Origin: Streptomyces sp. ERV7
GTDB taxonomy: Bacteria; Actinomycetota; Actinomycetes; Streptomycetales; Streptomycetaceae
Length of the DNA stretch: 64,000 nucleotides
Direction of reading: 5' to 3'
Assembly: GCF_001653515.1 (NCBI RefSeq)
Contig: NZ_LYOY01000029.1
Span: 558,001-622,000, forward strand
This document shows positions 35,900 to 45,650 of the stretch, in pieces. The position numbers and the translations under genes are program-made. The stretch's first letter is position 1. Each line of letters begins with the position of its first letter. The notes under the pieces are model-generated. The model was not told the origin of the DNA and did no database searches. It saw only the letters and a program-made list of their open reading frames with translations.

Positions 35900-38800
35900 T
35901 CAATCGCGTTCGCGTTGTGCCAGGGCGGCGGCCTCCTCCAGGGAGAGGCCGCCGCCCTCGGCGTACGCGGCCTCGTAGACGGTGTCGTCGAGCAGCGGGC
36001 GGACCAGCGCCTCCACCTTCTGCCGCAGCTGCACCTCCATGGGCGAGGCGAAGTGGACCGCCGGCAGCAGGGCGTCGTGCGCGCCGATCAGCCGCGCCGC
36101 GTCGGCGGCGGTCGCGCTGCCGGGCGCCACCAGACCGGCCCACGCCCAGGCCACGGAGAGCAGGTGCACCGGGACCATCTGGGGCGCCACCATCCGGGCC
36201 ATCGGCTCCACGGACCGGGTCAGCGCGGCGCGGGAGTCGGCCAGCGCCTTGTCGTAGACGCCCTCCTCGTTCTCCAGCCAGGCCCGGATGCCGATCACGA
36301 AGCCCTCGAAGAGCGAGAGGTTGCTCGACCTGAACTCCTCCAGCATCAGCGCGATCTGCTCCCGGGCCTCCGGGATCCGCCCGGTGCGCCCCAGCCACAT
36401 GGCCAGGAACATCCGGGCGGCGGGCTGCGCCTCGTACCCCGCCTGGCGGCCCGCGGAGACGATCTCGCGCAGCATCGCCTCGCCGCGCTCGCCCTCGCCG
36501 GTCTCAAGCAGCACCGACGCGAGCCGCGCCTTCAGGAGCGACACCTGCCCCTGGGCGCCCAGCCGTTCCGCGTACCGCACGGCCTCGCTGTAGTCCTCGC
36601 CGGCCAGCGCGTACTCGCCGCGCCGCTCGCGTGCCTCGCCGCGCGCGGAGAGCGCCTCGGCGGCGCCCCAGTCGTCGCCGAGGCGCCGGAAGATGTCGAG
36701 CCCCGCCTCGGCGTCCCGGGTCGCCTCACCGGCCCAGTCGCTGCGGTTGGCGAGGACGTTGGCCCGCATCTGGAGGGCGTTGCCGAGCTCCCACTCGTAA
36801 CCGAACTCCTCGCAGGCCCGGACCGTCGCGTCCAGCAGCTCCTTGAGCGCGTCCGAGTCGCTGATCATGATCACCGGGAAGAACCAGAGCGCGCCGGGCA
36901 TCCGGCAGGTCTGCGGCAGCCCCGGCCGGTAGACGCCCACGATGGTGCGCAGCCGCTCCTGCGCCTCGGGCGTCGTCCAGTCGTCGCCGGTGTGGTCCAT
37001 GGAGGCGAGCAGGAACAGCCGGACCCCGCGCCGGGCCTCCTGGAGCACCTCGGGCTCCATGGGCGGCGGGCTGTCGGTGCAGCGCGCGAAGACCGGGGGC
37101 GCGGGCTCGGCGGGCGGCGCGAACGGGTCGGGGCCGAGCTCCGCGGTCTCCCCGCACCAGCGGCGGGACTCGCCGCGCAGATCGCGCATGTGCCAGTACG
37201 TGGCCAGCGCGTGCACCAGGCAGAGCGCCTCCTGCTCGTCGGCGAGGTCCACCGCCCGGCGCAGCGCGGTGCGCAGGTTCTCGTACTCCCGCTCCAGGAG
37301 CTCGACCGCGGCGCGCTGCCCCCGGCCGCGCAGCTCGGGGTCGGTGGTGCGGGCCAGCTCGCGGTAGTGCACCAGGTGGCGGCGCTCGGTGGCGGCCCGG
37401 TCCCCGGCGGCGTCGAGGCGCTCGCCCGCGTACTCGCCGACGGTCTCCAGGAGCCGGTAGCGCATCTCGCCGCCGTCCCCGGGCGCGGCCACCACCAGCG
37501 ACTTGTCGACGAGGGAGCCGAGGAGCGGGGCGACGTCGAAGGCGTCGACGCCCTCGCCGTCCGCGCACACCTCCTCCGCCGCCGCGAGGACGCAGCCGCC
37601 CGCGAAGACGGAGAGGCGGCGCAGAACCGTGCGCTCGGGGGCCTCCAGCAGGTCCCAGGACCAGTCGACGACCGCGCGCAGGGTCTGCTGACGCGGCAGT
37701 ACGGTCCGGCTGCCGCTGGTCAGCAGACGGAACCGGTCGTCGAGCCGGTCCGCGATCTGACGAGGCGTCAACATACGCAGCCGGGCGGCGGCGAGCTCCA
37801 CCGCGAGCGGCAGACCGTCGAGGCGGCGGCAGATCTCGGCGGCCGCCCCGGGGTCCTCCTCCACCCGGAAGCCCGGCCGCGCCGCCGCGCCCCGGTCCGC
37901 GAGGAGCCGCAGCGCCACCGGACCCGGCAGCGGCTCCACCGGCCGCACCAGCTCGCCCGGCACGCCCAGCGGCTCCCGGCTGGTGGCGAGGATGGTCAGC
38001 CCCGGGCAGCGGGCCAGCAGATACTCCGCGAGCCCGGCGGCCGCGTCGATCACATGCTCGCAGTTGTCCAGGAGCAGCAGCATCCGGCGGCGCTCGCAGT
38101 GCGCGGCGAGGTGGACGAGCGGATCGCCTGCGGTGCGGTCGGCGGCCCGCAGCTCCTCGGCTCCGGCGCCGTGCAGCACGGTCTCGCGGGCGCCGACCGA
38201 GGTGAGGACGGCGGCGGGCACGGCCGCCGGGTCGGCCACCGGGGCGAGTTCGGCCAGCCACACCCCGTCGGGCCAGCCGTCCCCGGCCGCGCCGACGGCC
38301 TCGGCGGCCTCCTGGGAGAGCCGGGTCTTGCCGGCGCCGCCGGGCCCGAGCAGCGTCACCAGGCGCGCGGCGCCCAGGTCCCCCCGGATCGCCTCGATAT
38401 CGGTCTCGCGCCCCACGAAGGAGGTGAGCCGGGCGCGCAGATTGCCGGGGGCGGCGGGACGGGCTGCGGGCGCGGACTCCGGGCCCGGCGCGTCCGTCCG
38501 GGCCGGGGCCGCGTCCGGGGTGTGCAGCAACTCGCCGTGCAGCGCGCGCAGTTCGGGGCCCGGGTCGGCGCCCAGGCGGTCGGCGAGGGTGCGGCGGACG
38601 TCGTCGTACGCCGCGAGGGCCTCGGCGGTGCGGCCCGCCGCGCGCAGGGCGCGGATGCGCAGGGCGTGCAGCGGCTCGTCGAGCGGGTGGGCGGCGCAGA
38701 GCGCGGCCAGCTCGGGCAGCACCTCGTCGGCCCGGCCCAGGGCGAGCGCGGCGGCCGGCCGGGCGCGGCGGGCGTCCAGGCGGCGGGCCTCCCAGCGGGC

Positions 38801-39238
38801 CGCCTCGGCCGTCCGGTCGGGCAGATCGGCGAGGACCGGCCCGCTCCACAGCGCCAGCGCGTCGTCGAGCCGGGACAGGGCCTTCGCCGGGTCGCCCTGG
38901 TCCAGGGCGCGGGTCCCGTCCCCGGCGAGCCGCTCGAACCGGTACAGGTCGATGTCGTCCGGCTCGGCGTCGAGGCGGTAGCCGCCGCCCTCGACCGAGG
39001 CGACCGCGGTGTGCCCGACGGCCCGCCGCAGCCGGCCCACCAGAGCCTGGAGCGCACCGGCCGCGTCGGCGGGCGGCTCGCCGTTCCACACCTCGTCGAC
39101 GAGCAGGCCCACCGGGACCGTACGGCCGGGGCGCAGCGCGAGCACCGTCAGCAGGGCGCGCAGCCGCGCCCCGCCGACGGAGACCGCCGTGCCCTCGGGG
39201 TTGAGCAGTTGGGTGGTGCCGATAATCCGGTAGCGCAC
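35900..39238 (-). CDS. AfsR/SARP-family transcriptional regulator with NTPase and TPR domains
   Basis: A 1112-residue regulator. An OmpR-like winged helix (residues ~1-92) with GGARLRALLTVLALRPG begins the protein. The bacterial transcriptional activation domain runs to ~240 (DLYRFERLAGDG...YDDVRRTLADRLGADPGPELRALH). An STAND/NB-ARC NTPase has P-loop GPGGAGKT (298-305) and Walker B MLLLLDNCEHV. The C-terminal half is TPR-like helices. Start GTG at 39238 (RYRIIGTTQLL) is chosen because it begins the domain; GGAG lies ~9 nt upstream. AfsR-type proteins activate secondary metabolism. The target here is unknown; the adjacent convergent DrrAB exporter is a possibility. Confidence 0.93.
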   Translation of the reverse strand: MRYRIIGTTQLLNPEGTAVSVGGARLRALLTVLALRPGRTVPVGLLVDEVWNGEPPADAAGALQALVGRLRRAVGHTAVASVEGGGYRLDAEPDDIDLYRFERLAGDGTRALDQGDPAKALSRLDDALALWSGPVLADLPDRTAEAARWEARRLDARRARPAAALALGRADEVLPELAALCAAHPLDEPLHALRIRALRAAGRTAEALAAYDDVRRTLADRLGADPGPELRALHGELLHTPDAAPARTDAPGPESAPAARPAAPGNLRARLTSFVGRETDIEAIRGDLGAARLVTLLGPGGAGKTRLSQEAAEAVGAAGDGWPDGVWLAELAPVADPAAVPAAVLTSVGARETVLHGAGAEELRAADRTAGDPLVHLAAHCERRRMLLLLDNCEHVIDAAAGLAEYLLARCPGLTILATSREPLGVPGELVRPVEPLPGPVALRLLADRGAAARPGFRVEEDPGAAAEICRRLDGLPLAVELAAARLRMLTPRQIADRLDDRFRLLTSGSRTVLPRQQTLRAVVDWSWDLLEAPERTVLRRLSVFAGGCVLAAAEEVCADGEGVDAFDVAPLLGSLVDKSLVVAAPGDGGEMRYRLLETVGEYAGERLDAAGDRAATERRHLVHYRELARTTDPELRGRGQRAAVELLEREYENLRTALRRAVDLADEQEALCLVHALATYWHMRDLRGESRRWCGETAELGPDPFAPPAEPAPPVFARCTDSPPPMEPEVLQEARRGVRLFLLASMDHTGDDWTTPEAQERLRTIVGVYRPGLPQTCRMPGALWFFPVIMISDSDALKELLDATVRACEEFGYEWELGNALQMRANVLANRSDWAGEATRDAEAGLDIFRRLGDDWGAAEALSARGEARERRGEYALAGEDYSEAVRYAERLGAQGQVSLLKARLASVLLETGEGERGEAMLREIVSAGRQAGYEAQPAARMFLAMWLGRTGRIPEAREQIALMLEEFRSSNLSLFEGFVIGIRAWLENEEGVYDKALADSRAALTRSVEPMARMVAPQMVPVHLLSVAWAWAGLVAPGSATAADAARLIGAHDALLPAVHFASPMEVQLRQKVEALVRPLLDDTVYEAAYAEGGGLSLEEAAALAQRERD

Positions 39239-39405
39239 GGCCCCATTCTCCGCGACGCGCGAAGGCCCCGTGCCCCCGCCCGCCAACTCCGGGCCAAGCG
39301 ACGGTGGCCAGGGGTGGAACTCGCATGGGATCGCCGGACGTTCAGGGGGTATCACCTGTACGGTCGGGGCCGTCCGACCGCACCTCCACCCCAGGAGCCC
39401 CGCAC

Positions 39406-40206
39406 ATGGCCACCGCCACCTCGCGTCGCAGCGACCGGAGGATCAGCCCGGTCTTCCTGGGGATCGTCGCCGTCACGGCGGTCGGCGGATGGGCGGTGTG
39501 GACGGGCTTCTCGACCGCGCCGGGCTTCGCCGTCTTCCTCTTCGTGACGGGCGCCTGGATCGTCTCCCTGTGCCTGCACGAGTACGCGCACGCCCGCACC
39601 GCGCTGCACGGCGGGGACATCACGGTGGGCGCCAAGGGCTATCTGACGCTCAACCCGCTGAAGTACACCCACGCGATGCTGTCGATCGTGCTGCCGGTCA
39701 TCTTCGTGATCATGGGTGGCATCGGTCTGCCCGGCGGCGCCGTGTTCATCGAGCACAGCCGGATCCGGGGCCGCTGGAAGCACAGCCTGATCGCGGCGGC
39801 GGGCCCGCTCACCAACGTGCTCTTCGCCGTGATCTGCACCGCGCCGTTCTGGCTGCACGCACTGGACGGCGTCCCCGCCGGGTTCCGCTACGCGCTGGCG
39901 TTCCTGGCGCTGCTCCAGGTGACGGCGGCGATCCTGAACTTCCTGCCGGTCCCGGGCCTGGACGGGTACGGGGTGATAGAGCCCTGGCTGTCGCACGGGG
40001 TGCGCCGCCAGATCGAGCCGTTCGCGCCCTTCGGGCTGCTCGCGGTCTTCGCGTTCCTGTGGCTGCCGTCGGTGAACGAGGTGTTCTTCGACGCCATCCA
40101 CTCGATCCTGCGCGGGCTCGGCGTCACCGAGTGGGACACCTACTGGGGCCAGCGCCTCTACCGCTTCTGGCAGGGCACGCCGGACATCCCCTCGCTCACC
40201 GGCTGA
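39406..40206 (+). CDS. M50 site-2-protease-family membrane protein
   Basis: 266 residues with ~6 TM segments. The zinc motif HEYAH (HExxH) is in TM2-3 (SLCLHEYAHARTALHGGD). The third-ligand motif is NFLPVPGLDGYGV. It belongs to the compact peptidase M50 group that cleaves within membranes. ATG at 39406 is preceded by AGGAG. Its 3' end overlaps the convergent 63-residue membrane protein by 11 bp. Substrate unknown. Confidence 0.9.
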   Translation: MATATSRRSDRRISPVFLGIVAVTAVGGWAVWTGFSTAPGFAVFLFVTGAWIVSLCLHEYAHARTALHGGDITVGAKGYLTLNPLKYTHAMLSIVLPVIFVIMGGIGLPGGAVFIEHSRIRGRWKHSLIAAAGPLTNVLFAVICTAPFWLHALDGVPAGFRYALAFLALLQVTAAILNFLPVPGLDGYGVIEPWLSHGVRRQIEPFAPFGLLAVFAFLWLPSVNEVFFDAIHSILRGLGVTEWDTYWGQRLYRFWQGTPDIPSLTG

Positions 40207-40387
40207 CGGCCGCCGACCGCTGGGCGTCGGCCTTCGCCTTGCGCAGGTAGTACCAGGCCATGTTGGAGGAGAGCCCGGCGAGCAGGATCCAGACGACGCC
40301 GGTCCAGTTGCCCTGGACGAAGGAGACCACGGCCGCGGCGACCGCGAGGACGCAGACGGCGAGGGCGTACAGAGCGAGGCGGGGCAT
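40196..40387 (-). CDS. small two-TM membrane protein
   Basis: A 63-residue protein with two hydrophobic helices (LALYALAVCVLAVAAAVVSFV and VVWILLAGLSSNMAWYYL) and a basic, polar tail (RKAKADAQRS). AGGAG precedes the ATG at proper spacing, and the codon bias is normal, which supports a real gene. No known domain. The 3' end overlaps the M50 protease gene. Confidence 0.75.
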   Translation of the reverse strand: MPRLALYALAVCVLAVAAAVVSFVQGNWTGVVWILLAGLSSNMAWYYLRKAKADAQRSAAVSR

Positions 40388-40453
40388 GGGGGTCGGCTCC
40401 TGTCCGGGTGCGGCGCTGATGCCCGTCCAGTGTCCCCCATGCCCCGGGCGGAC

Positions 40454-41167
40454 CTACACGTCGGTCACCCGCAGCCCGGCGTGCGCCTTGTAGCGGCGGT
40501 TGACGGAGATCAGGTTGGCGACCAGCGACTCCACCTGGTGGGCATTGCGCAGCCGCCCCGAGAAGACACCCCGCATACCGGGGATCCGGGCGGCCAGGGC
40601 CTGCACCAGGTCGGTGTCGGCGCGGCTCTCGCCGAGCACCATCACATCGGTGTCGATCTCCTCGACCGAGGCGTCCTGGAGGAGCACGGCCGAGAGGTGG
40701 TGGAAGGCGGCGGTGACCCGCGAGTCCGGCAGCAGGGCGGCGGCCTGCTCGGCGGCGCTGCCCTCCTCGGGCTTCAGGGCGTACGCGCCCTTCTTGTCGA
40801 AGCCGAGCGGGTTGACGCAGTCGACGACGAGCTTGCCGGCCAACTCCTCGCGCAGCGCCTCCAGCGTCTTGGCGTGGCCGTCCCACGGCACGGCGACGAT
40901 CACGATGTCGCTGCGGCGCGCGCACTCGGCGTTGTCCGCGCCCTCGATCCCGAGGCCGAGCTCGTCGGCGGCCGACCGCGCCCGCTCGGCGGCCCGCGAG
41001 CCGATGATCACCTTCTGGCCGGCCCGGGCCAGCCGGTAGGCGAGACCGCGGCCCTGGTCACCGGTGCCACCGAGTACGCCGACCACCAGGCCGGAGACGT
41101 CGGGCAGGTCCCAGGGGTCCTTGGCGGCGGGCTTCGGGGGGTTCTCAGCACTGTCAGTGGAAGTCAT
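40454..41167 (-). CDS. npdG: NADPH-dependent F420 reductase
   Basis: 237 residues. A Rossmann fold at ~28-60 (VVGVLGGTGDQGRGLAYRLARAGQKVIIGSR) and an F420/NADP-binding domain (IVIVAVPWDGHAKTLEAL; VVDCVNPLGFDKKGAYALKP; AAFHHLSAVLLQD) match F420H2:NADP+ oxidoreductases. It passes hydride between NADPH and coenzyme F420, supplying F420H2-dependent enzymes. ATG at 41167. It is the last intact gene before the accessory segment that begins ~200 bp to the right. Confidence 0.92.
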   Translation of the reverse strand: MTSTDSAENPPKPAAKDPWDLPDVSGLVVGVLGGTGDQGRGLAYRLARAGQKVIIGSRAAERARSAADELGLGIEGADNAECARRSDIVIVAVPWDGHAKTLEALREELAGKLVVDCVNPLGFDKKGAYALKPEEGSAAEQAAALLPDSRVTAAFHHLSAVLLQDASVEEIDTDVMVLGESRADTDLVQALAARIPGMRGVFSGRLRNAHQVESLVANLISVNRRYKAHAGLRVTDV

Positions 41168-41307
41168 GGGCCGACCTTACGCCGGGCGTTACCCGGCGGT
41201 ATGCGCCAGGTGCGGCCGGAAGCGACCCGGGTGGCGGCGGCTCCCGTTCGGGTGAGGAGGGGCGGTTGCGGCCCGCCGGGGCGTGCGGTGCGGCAGGATG
41301 CCGGGCC

Positions 41308-41382
41308 ATGGATGCCGTACGCGTCGCACTGTTGCGGGAAGTCCTCGCGGGGACGGAGTGGCTGCGCGGGACGCGCCCCGCC
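41308..41382 (+). pseudogene. 5' fragment of a conserved actinomycete gene
   Basis: An ATG at 41308 opens MDAVRVALLREVLAGTEWLRGTR, which I recognise (from memory) as the amino terminus of a conserved streptomycete protein of unknown function. After about 25 codons the reading frame runs into DNA encoding an ABC ATPase in another frame, and the rest of the gene is missing. It marks the left edge of the accessory segment. Confidence 0.5.
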
Positions 41383-41705
41383 CCGCCGAGCTCTCCGGCG
41401 GTCAGCAGCAGCGCGTCGCCGTGGCCCGCGCCCTGGTCTCCCGCCCGGAGATCGTCTTCGCCGACGAGCCGACCGGCAACCTCGACTCCCGCTCCGGCGC
41501 CGAAGTACTCGGCTTCCTGCGCGACTCGGTACGGGAGCTCGGCCAGAGCGTGGTGATGGTCACCCACGACCCCGTGGCCGCGGCCCACGCCGACCGTGTG
41601 GTGTTCCTCGCCGACGGCCGCCTGGTGGACGAACTGCACCAGCCGACCTCGGGGGCCGTGCTGGACCGGATGCTCGCGTTCGAAGCCCACGACCGGGCCC
41701 GCTGA
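41373..41705 (+). pseudogene. 5'-truncated ABC transporter ATPase (MacB/LolD type)
   Basis: Only the back half of an ATPase remains: signature LSGGQQQRVAVARAL, Walker B IVFADEPTGNLD and switch VVMVTHDPVAAAHADRVVFLADG. The Walker A half (about 130 residues) is absent and replaced by the 5' fragment of another gene. No ribosome site or start fits the remaining frame. In intact systems this ATPase drives the FtsX-like permease that follows 65 bp downstream. The permease therefore appears to have lost its ATPase here. Confidence 0.85.
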
Positions 41706-41769
41706 CCGCGCCCCGCCCAGTCCCCCCTCGTCCCCTCTCGTCCCCGTAGAAGCTCTCCGAAAGCCCACC

Positions 41770-44337
41770 ATGCTGCGAACAGCCCTGCGCAACGTCCTCG
41801 CGCACAAGGCCCGTCTGATCATGACCGTCCTCGCGGTCGGTCTCGGGGTCGCGTTCATCTCCGGCTCGCTCGTCTTCGCCGACTCCACCACCTCCGCCTA
41901 CCGCGCGTCCATGGCGAAGAACTACTCCGGCATCGCGGTCACCGTGGACCCGAAATACCCCCCGGGCACCCCCGCGGACGCCCGCGCGACCGTCCTCGAC
42001 GACGCGCTCGTACGCGAGCTGGCCGCCGTGCCCGGTGTCAGCGCGGTCCGCCCGACGGTCGACGGGTCCGTCACCCTGGCCGCCAAGGACGGCTCCCCGA
42101 TGCGCGCCGACAACGCCATGGGCAAGCTGGCCGCCGCCTATCTCCCCGGCGCCGACGGCACGGACAGCCGCTACCGGCTGACGGCCGGGCGCGCACCGCA
42201 CACCGGCGGCGAAGTGGTCCTGGACCAAGGCACCGCGAAGGCGGGCAAGTACGCGCTGGGTGACACCGTCACGCTCGCCGCGGACGGCCCCGTGCTGCGG
42301 ATGCGGCTGGTCGGCACCGTCTCCACCGACGACACCCGGGTCACCTCCGGCGGCACCCTCGCGGTGTTCGACCGGACCACCGCGCAGCAGCTCTTCGCCA
42401 CGCCGGGCCGCTACACCGGCATCGACGTGTCCGCCGCGCCCGGCACCGACCAGTTCGCGCTCGCCCAGCGCATCGGCGCACTGCTGCCGGCCGACCGCGC
42501 CGAGGCCACCACCGCGACCGCGAAGGCCAACCAGCAGTCGATGTTCATCGACACCAAGACGCGTAGCTACGCACGGCTGCCCATGATCTTCGCCGTGGTG
42601 TCGCTGTTCATCGGCTCGTTCCTCATCATCAACACCTTCACCATGCTCATCACGCGGCGCTCCCGGGAGATCGCGCTGCTCCGCGCGATCGGTGCCACCC
42701 GCCGCCAAGTGGTCCGCTCCGTGCTCGCCGAGGCGGCCCTGGTCGGGCTCGTCGCCTCCGCGACGGGGTTCGTCCTCGGGCTCGGCGTCGCCACCGTCCT
42801 GCCCGGCCTGCTCGGTACCGATGAGGATCTGCTGCCCCGGGGCCCGCTGGTGGTCGGAGCCGCCCCGGTGCTCGCCTCCCTCGCCGTCGGCGTCGGCGTC
42901 ACGGTCCTGGCCGCGTGGCTGCCCACCCGGCGCGCGGCCAGGATCGCCCCCGTCGAGGCGATGCGCACCGCCGAGCAGCCCGCCTCCACGGCCCTGTTCC
43001 GCCTCCGGGGCGCCGTGGGCGCGGCCGTGCTCCTCCTCGGCGCGGGCCTGCTCTTCTCCCTCAACGACGCCATGGACGCCAAGGACGCGAACCTGCAGAC
43101 CGCGATGCTCGGCTGCGGCATCCTGGTGACCGGTGTGATCGTGCTGGCGCCGCTGCTCGCGAGCCCGGTGATCCGTCTGTTCGGCCGGCTCACCGCCCGG
43201 CTCGGCGTCGTCGGCGACCTCGCCAAGGACAACGCCCTGCGCGATCCCCGCCGTACCGCGGCCACCGCCGCCGCCCTGATGATCAGCACCGCGCTGGTCT
43301 CCGGACTCGCCGTCATCGACCACTCCTCCAGCCGGGCCCTCGACAGCCAGGCGGCCGCCGGTCTGAGCGCCGACTACGTCATCAGCACCCGCAACACCAC
43401 CACCGCCATCGACACGGCCGCCGTCCGACGCGTCGCCGACCTGCCCGGTGTGCGGACCGCTTCGGCCGTCGCGGACTCCACCATCTCCACCGGCTCCTTC
43501 GCCCGGCAGGTCTCCGGCGTCGACCCGAAGACCGTGGGCAGCGTCATGAAGCTGCACTTCACGAGCGGTTCCGCCACCGACATCGGACCGGGCCGGATCG
43601 CCGTCTCCAGCGGCTTCGCCCAGGAGAACCGGATCAGCACCGGCCGACAGCTCAAGGCGAGCATCGGCCCCGGCGAGGGCGACCGCGAAAAGCCGTACAC
43701 CGTCGTCGGGATCTACCAGGACAACCCCACCGCGCAGGACGCTCTCGCCTACCGAGGCGACGTCCAACAGCACGGCTATCTGCGGAACTCCGTCCAGCGC
43801 ATCCTGGTGGCCACCGACCACCACACCTCCTCCCCGGGTATGGAGAAGCGGTTGCGCGGCGCCGTCGACAACAGCCCCCTGCTGAAGGTCCAGACCCGCA
43901 GCCGGCTCGTCCAGGAACAGGCCGGTGTCGCCGGCGACCTGATCACCATGGTCTTCGGACTGCTCGCCATCGGCGTGATCATCTCCGCGCTCGGCATGGT
44001 CAACACACTCGCCATGTCGGTCGCCGAACGCACCCGGGAGATCGGCGTGCTGCGCGCCATCGGCATGGACCGCACCGGCATCCGCCGCATGATCCGCGTC
44101 GAATCCCTCACGGTCGCCGCCTACGGCACGCTGCTGGGCCTCGTCGGCGGCCTGTTCGGGGCGTGGAAGGTCAGCGGACTGGCCAGTGGAGCGATCCCCC
44201 AGTACACCTTCAGCCTCCCCTGGGGCACCCTCGCCCTGGTCGTCGTCCTCTCCCTCGCCGTCGGCGCCGCCGCGGCCGCCCTCCCCGCACGCCGGGCCGC
44301 CGCACTGAGCCCCCTGCAAGCCGTCAACGACTCCTGA
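41770..44337 (+). CDS. MacB/FtsX-like ABC transporter permease
   Basis: An 855-residue permease with a duplicated FtsX architecture. TM1 is near residue 20 and a large external domain follows (~45-270). Three TM helices then include [21 protein letters not shown] with [16 protein letters not shown]. Another TM pair, a second external domain and a final FtsX core ([31 protein letters not shown]) complete it. Such permeases couple to a LolD-like ATPase for mechanotransmission or for lipid or antibiotic export. Its own ATPase gene upstream is truncated, so it is non-functional or uses another ATPase. The frame is intact. Confidence 0.9.
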   Translation: MLRTALRNVLAHKARLIMTVLAVGLGVAFISGSLVFADSTTSAYRASMAKNYSGIAVTVDPKYPPGTPADARATVLDDALVRELAAVPGVSAVRPTVDGSVTLAAKDGSPMRADNAMGKLAAAYLPGADGTDSRYRLTAGRAPHTGGEVVLDQGTAKAGKYALGDTVTLAADGPVLRMRLVGTVSTDDTRVTSGGTLAVFDRTTAQQLFATPGRYTGIDVSAAPGTDQFALAQRIGALLPADRAEATTATAKANQQSMFIDTKTRSYARLPMIFAVVSLFIGSFLIINTFTMLITRRSREIALLRAIGATRRQVVRSVLAEAALVGLVASATGFVLGLGVATVLPGLLGTDEDLLPRGPLVVGAAPVLASLAVGVGVTVLAAWLPTRRAARIAPVEAMRTAEQPASTALFRLRGAVGAAVLLLGAGLLFSLNDAMDAKDANLQTAMLGCGILVTGVIVLAPLLASPVIRLFGRLTARLGVVGDLAKDNALRDPRRTAATAAALMISTALVSGLAVIDHSSSRALDSQAAAGLSADYVISTRNTTTAIDTAAVRRVADLPGVRTASAVADSTISTGSFARQVSGVDPKTVGSVMKLHFTSGSATDIGPGRIAVSSGFAQENRISTGRQLKASIGPGEGDREKPYTVVGIYQDNPTAQDALAYRGDVQQHGYLRNSVQRILVATDHHTSSPGMEKRLRGAVDNSPLLKVQTRSRLVQEQAGVAGDLITMVFGLLAIGVIISALGMVNTLAMSVAERTREIGVLRAIGMDRTGIRRMIRVESLTVAAYGTLLGLVGGLFGAWKVSGLASGAIPQYTFSLPWGTLALVVVLSLAVGAAAAALPARRAAALSPLQAVNDS

Positions 44338-45175
44338 GGGAGCGCAAGGTGCCGCGCACGACGGCCTCCTTGAAGGCGGCGGCGGTACGTCCGGTCAGCA
44401 CGACGGGACGCGGGCGGTCGTCGGCGCGGGTGAACTGGACGACGCCGTCGTGGCCGGCCCCGGAACCCGGAACCCGGCGGTCCAGACCACGGCGTCGGCC
44501 GCGAAGGAGGCGCCGTCGCGGGTGGCCAGGCCGTCCGGGCGCACCGCTGTCACGGCGGTGTTCGGGTGGACGCCGATCCCCAACCGGTCGAGTGCGTGCC
44601 GCAGATGGCGCCGGGCTCTCGGCGAGAGCCCGGCGCCGACGTCCTCGGCACCCGTGAACAGCCGTACCCGCAGCCCAGGGTGGCTCTCCGCCAGCTCGGC
44701 GGCGGCCTCCACCCCCGTCAGCCCGCCGCCGACCACCGCCAGGGTGCCGCCGGAGGCGATCTCGGCGACCCGGTGCCGCAGCCGTACCGCCTGCTCGAAG
44801 TCGGCGATCGTGTGGGCGTACTCGGCCGCTCCCGGGACGGCGGTCGTCTCCGCGCGGCTCCCCAGGGCGTACACCAACGTGTCGTAACCGATGGTGGGGC
44901 TCCCGGTCGGTCCTCACCAACCGGGCGGACGCGTCGACGGCGGTCACCCGCGCGACGACCAACTCGACCGGTGTGCCACGGAGGTGATCGCTCAACGAGG
45001 TCTCCTCCAGCCGCTGCCCGGCGGCGAGTTGGTGAAGGCGGACGCGTTCCACGAACCGGTCGACGGCATTGACCAGCGTGACGGTGGCATCGGTGCGGCG
45101 CAGGTTCCTGGCGGCGCGCTTGGCCGCGAGCAGACCGGCATAGCCGGCGCCCACGACGACGATGCGATGACTCAT
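44324..45175 (-). pseudogene. degenerate NDH-2-like NAD(P)/FAD oxidoreductase
   Basis: The N-terminal FAD-binding part is clear (MSHRIVVVGAGYAGLLAAKRAARN) and runs to RLVRTD. There an extra base near 44907 shifts the frame; the protein continues in the next frame as GYDTLVYALGSRAETTAVPG...VVGGGLTGVEAAAELAE...VVWTAGFRVPG. Near 44450 the frame changes again and the family's C-terminus resumes as DGVVQFTRADDRPRPVVLTGR...KEAVVRGTL. The ~60-70 residues normally between WTAGFRVP and DGVVQFTR are deleted. So there are two lesions: a 1-base insertion and an internal deletion. The 3' end overlaps the permease gene. Confidence 0.85.
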
Positions 45176-45272
45176 GACATGACTCCCTCTGTGACGACAA
45201 GTGACTCCGGAGCGGGCCCGGCGCCGTCGGACCGCGCTCCCGGCCACCGAGAGCGCGCCCACCGGACGGGCG

Positions 45273-45644
45273 TCACGCCGCGAACCGGGCCACAGACACC
45301 GCCCAGCCGATGTACAGGACGTTCACGACCAGCCGTGCCAACGCCGGAACCGGCCGTTCCAGCAGCCGAGGGCGGTCCGCTCGCGCACGCCGCAACGCGT
45401 CCGCATGGGACACCAGATAGCCGGTGATGAGTCCTGCGGCGGCCCAGCCCCCGGCCGCCCTGGCGGACGGTACGAGCACCAGCGCACCCACCGCGATCTC
45501 CGCCGCCCCGCCGGCATACACCAGCAGATCCCCACGGCCCAGCCATACGGGCACCAGCCTGCGGAAGTATCCCGGGAGCAGGAAGTGTGCGATCCCCGTG
45601 ACGACCAGGAAGCCCGCCAACCCGGCGGCAGCGATAGCGTGCAT
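45273..45644 (-). CDS. DoxX-family membrane protein
   Basis: A 123-residue protein with four TM helices; the segment FLVVTGIAHFLLPGYFRRLVPVWLG and GGAAEIAVGALVLVPSAR fit DoxX-like proteins. It lies upstream of the decayed NADH dehydrogenase-like gene on the same strand. DoxX proteins are associated with quinone or thiol redox functions, but their activity is poorly defined. GAGGAG precedes the ATG but at 11 nt. The start codon is only 6 bp from that of the divergent regulator. Confidence 0.82.
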   Translation of the reverse strand: MHAIAAAGLAGFLVVTGIAHFLLPGYFRRLVPVWLGRGDLLVYAGGAAEIAVGALVLVPSARAAGGWAAAGLITGYLVSHADALRRARADRPRLLERPVPALARLVVNVLYIGWAVSVARFAA

Positions 45645-45650
45645 GCCACG

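Noticed and set aside
34013-39238. Treating the DrrAB exporter plus AfsR-type regulator as part of an antibiotic cluster
   Set aside because: No biosynthetic genes adjoin them; both families occur as stand-alone loci in Streptomyces.
35915-39547. A 1210-codon plus-strand frame opposite the SARP/AfsR regulator
   Set aside because: Antisense shadow of a well-defined multidomain gene.
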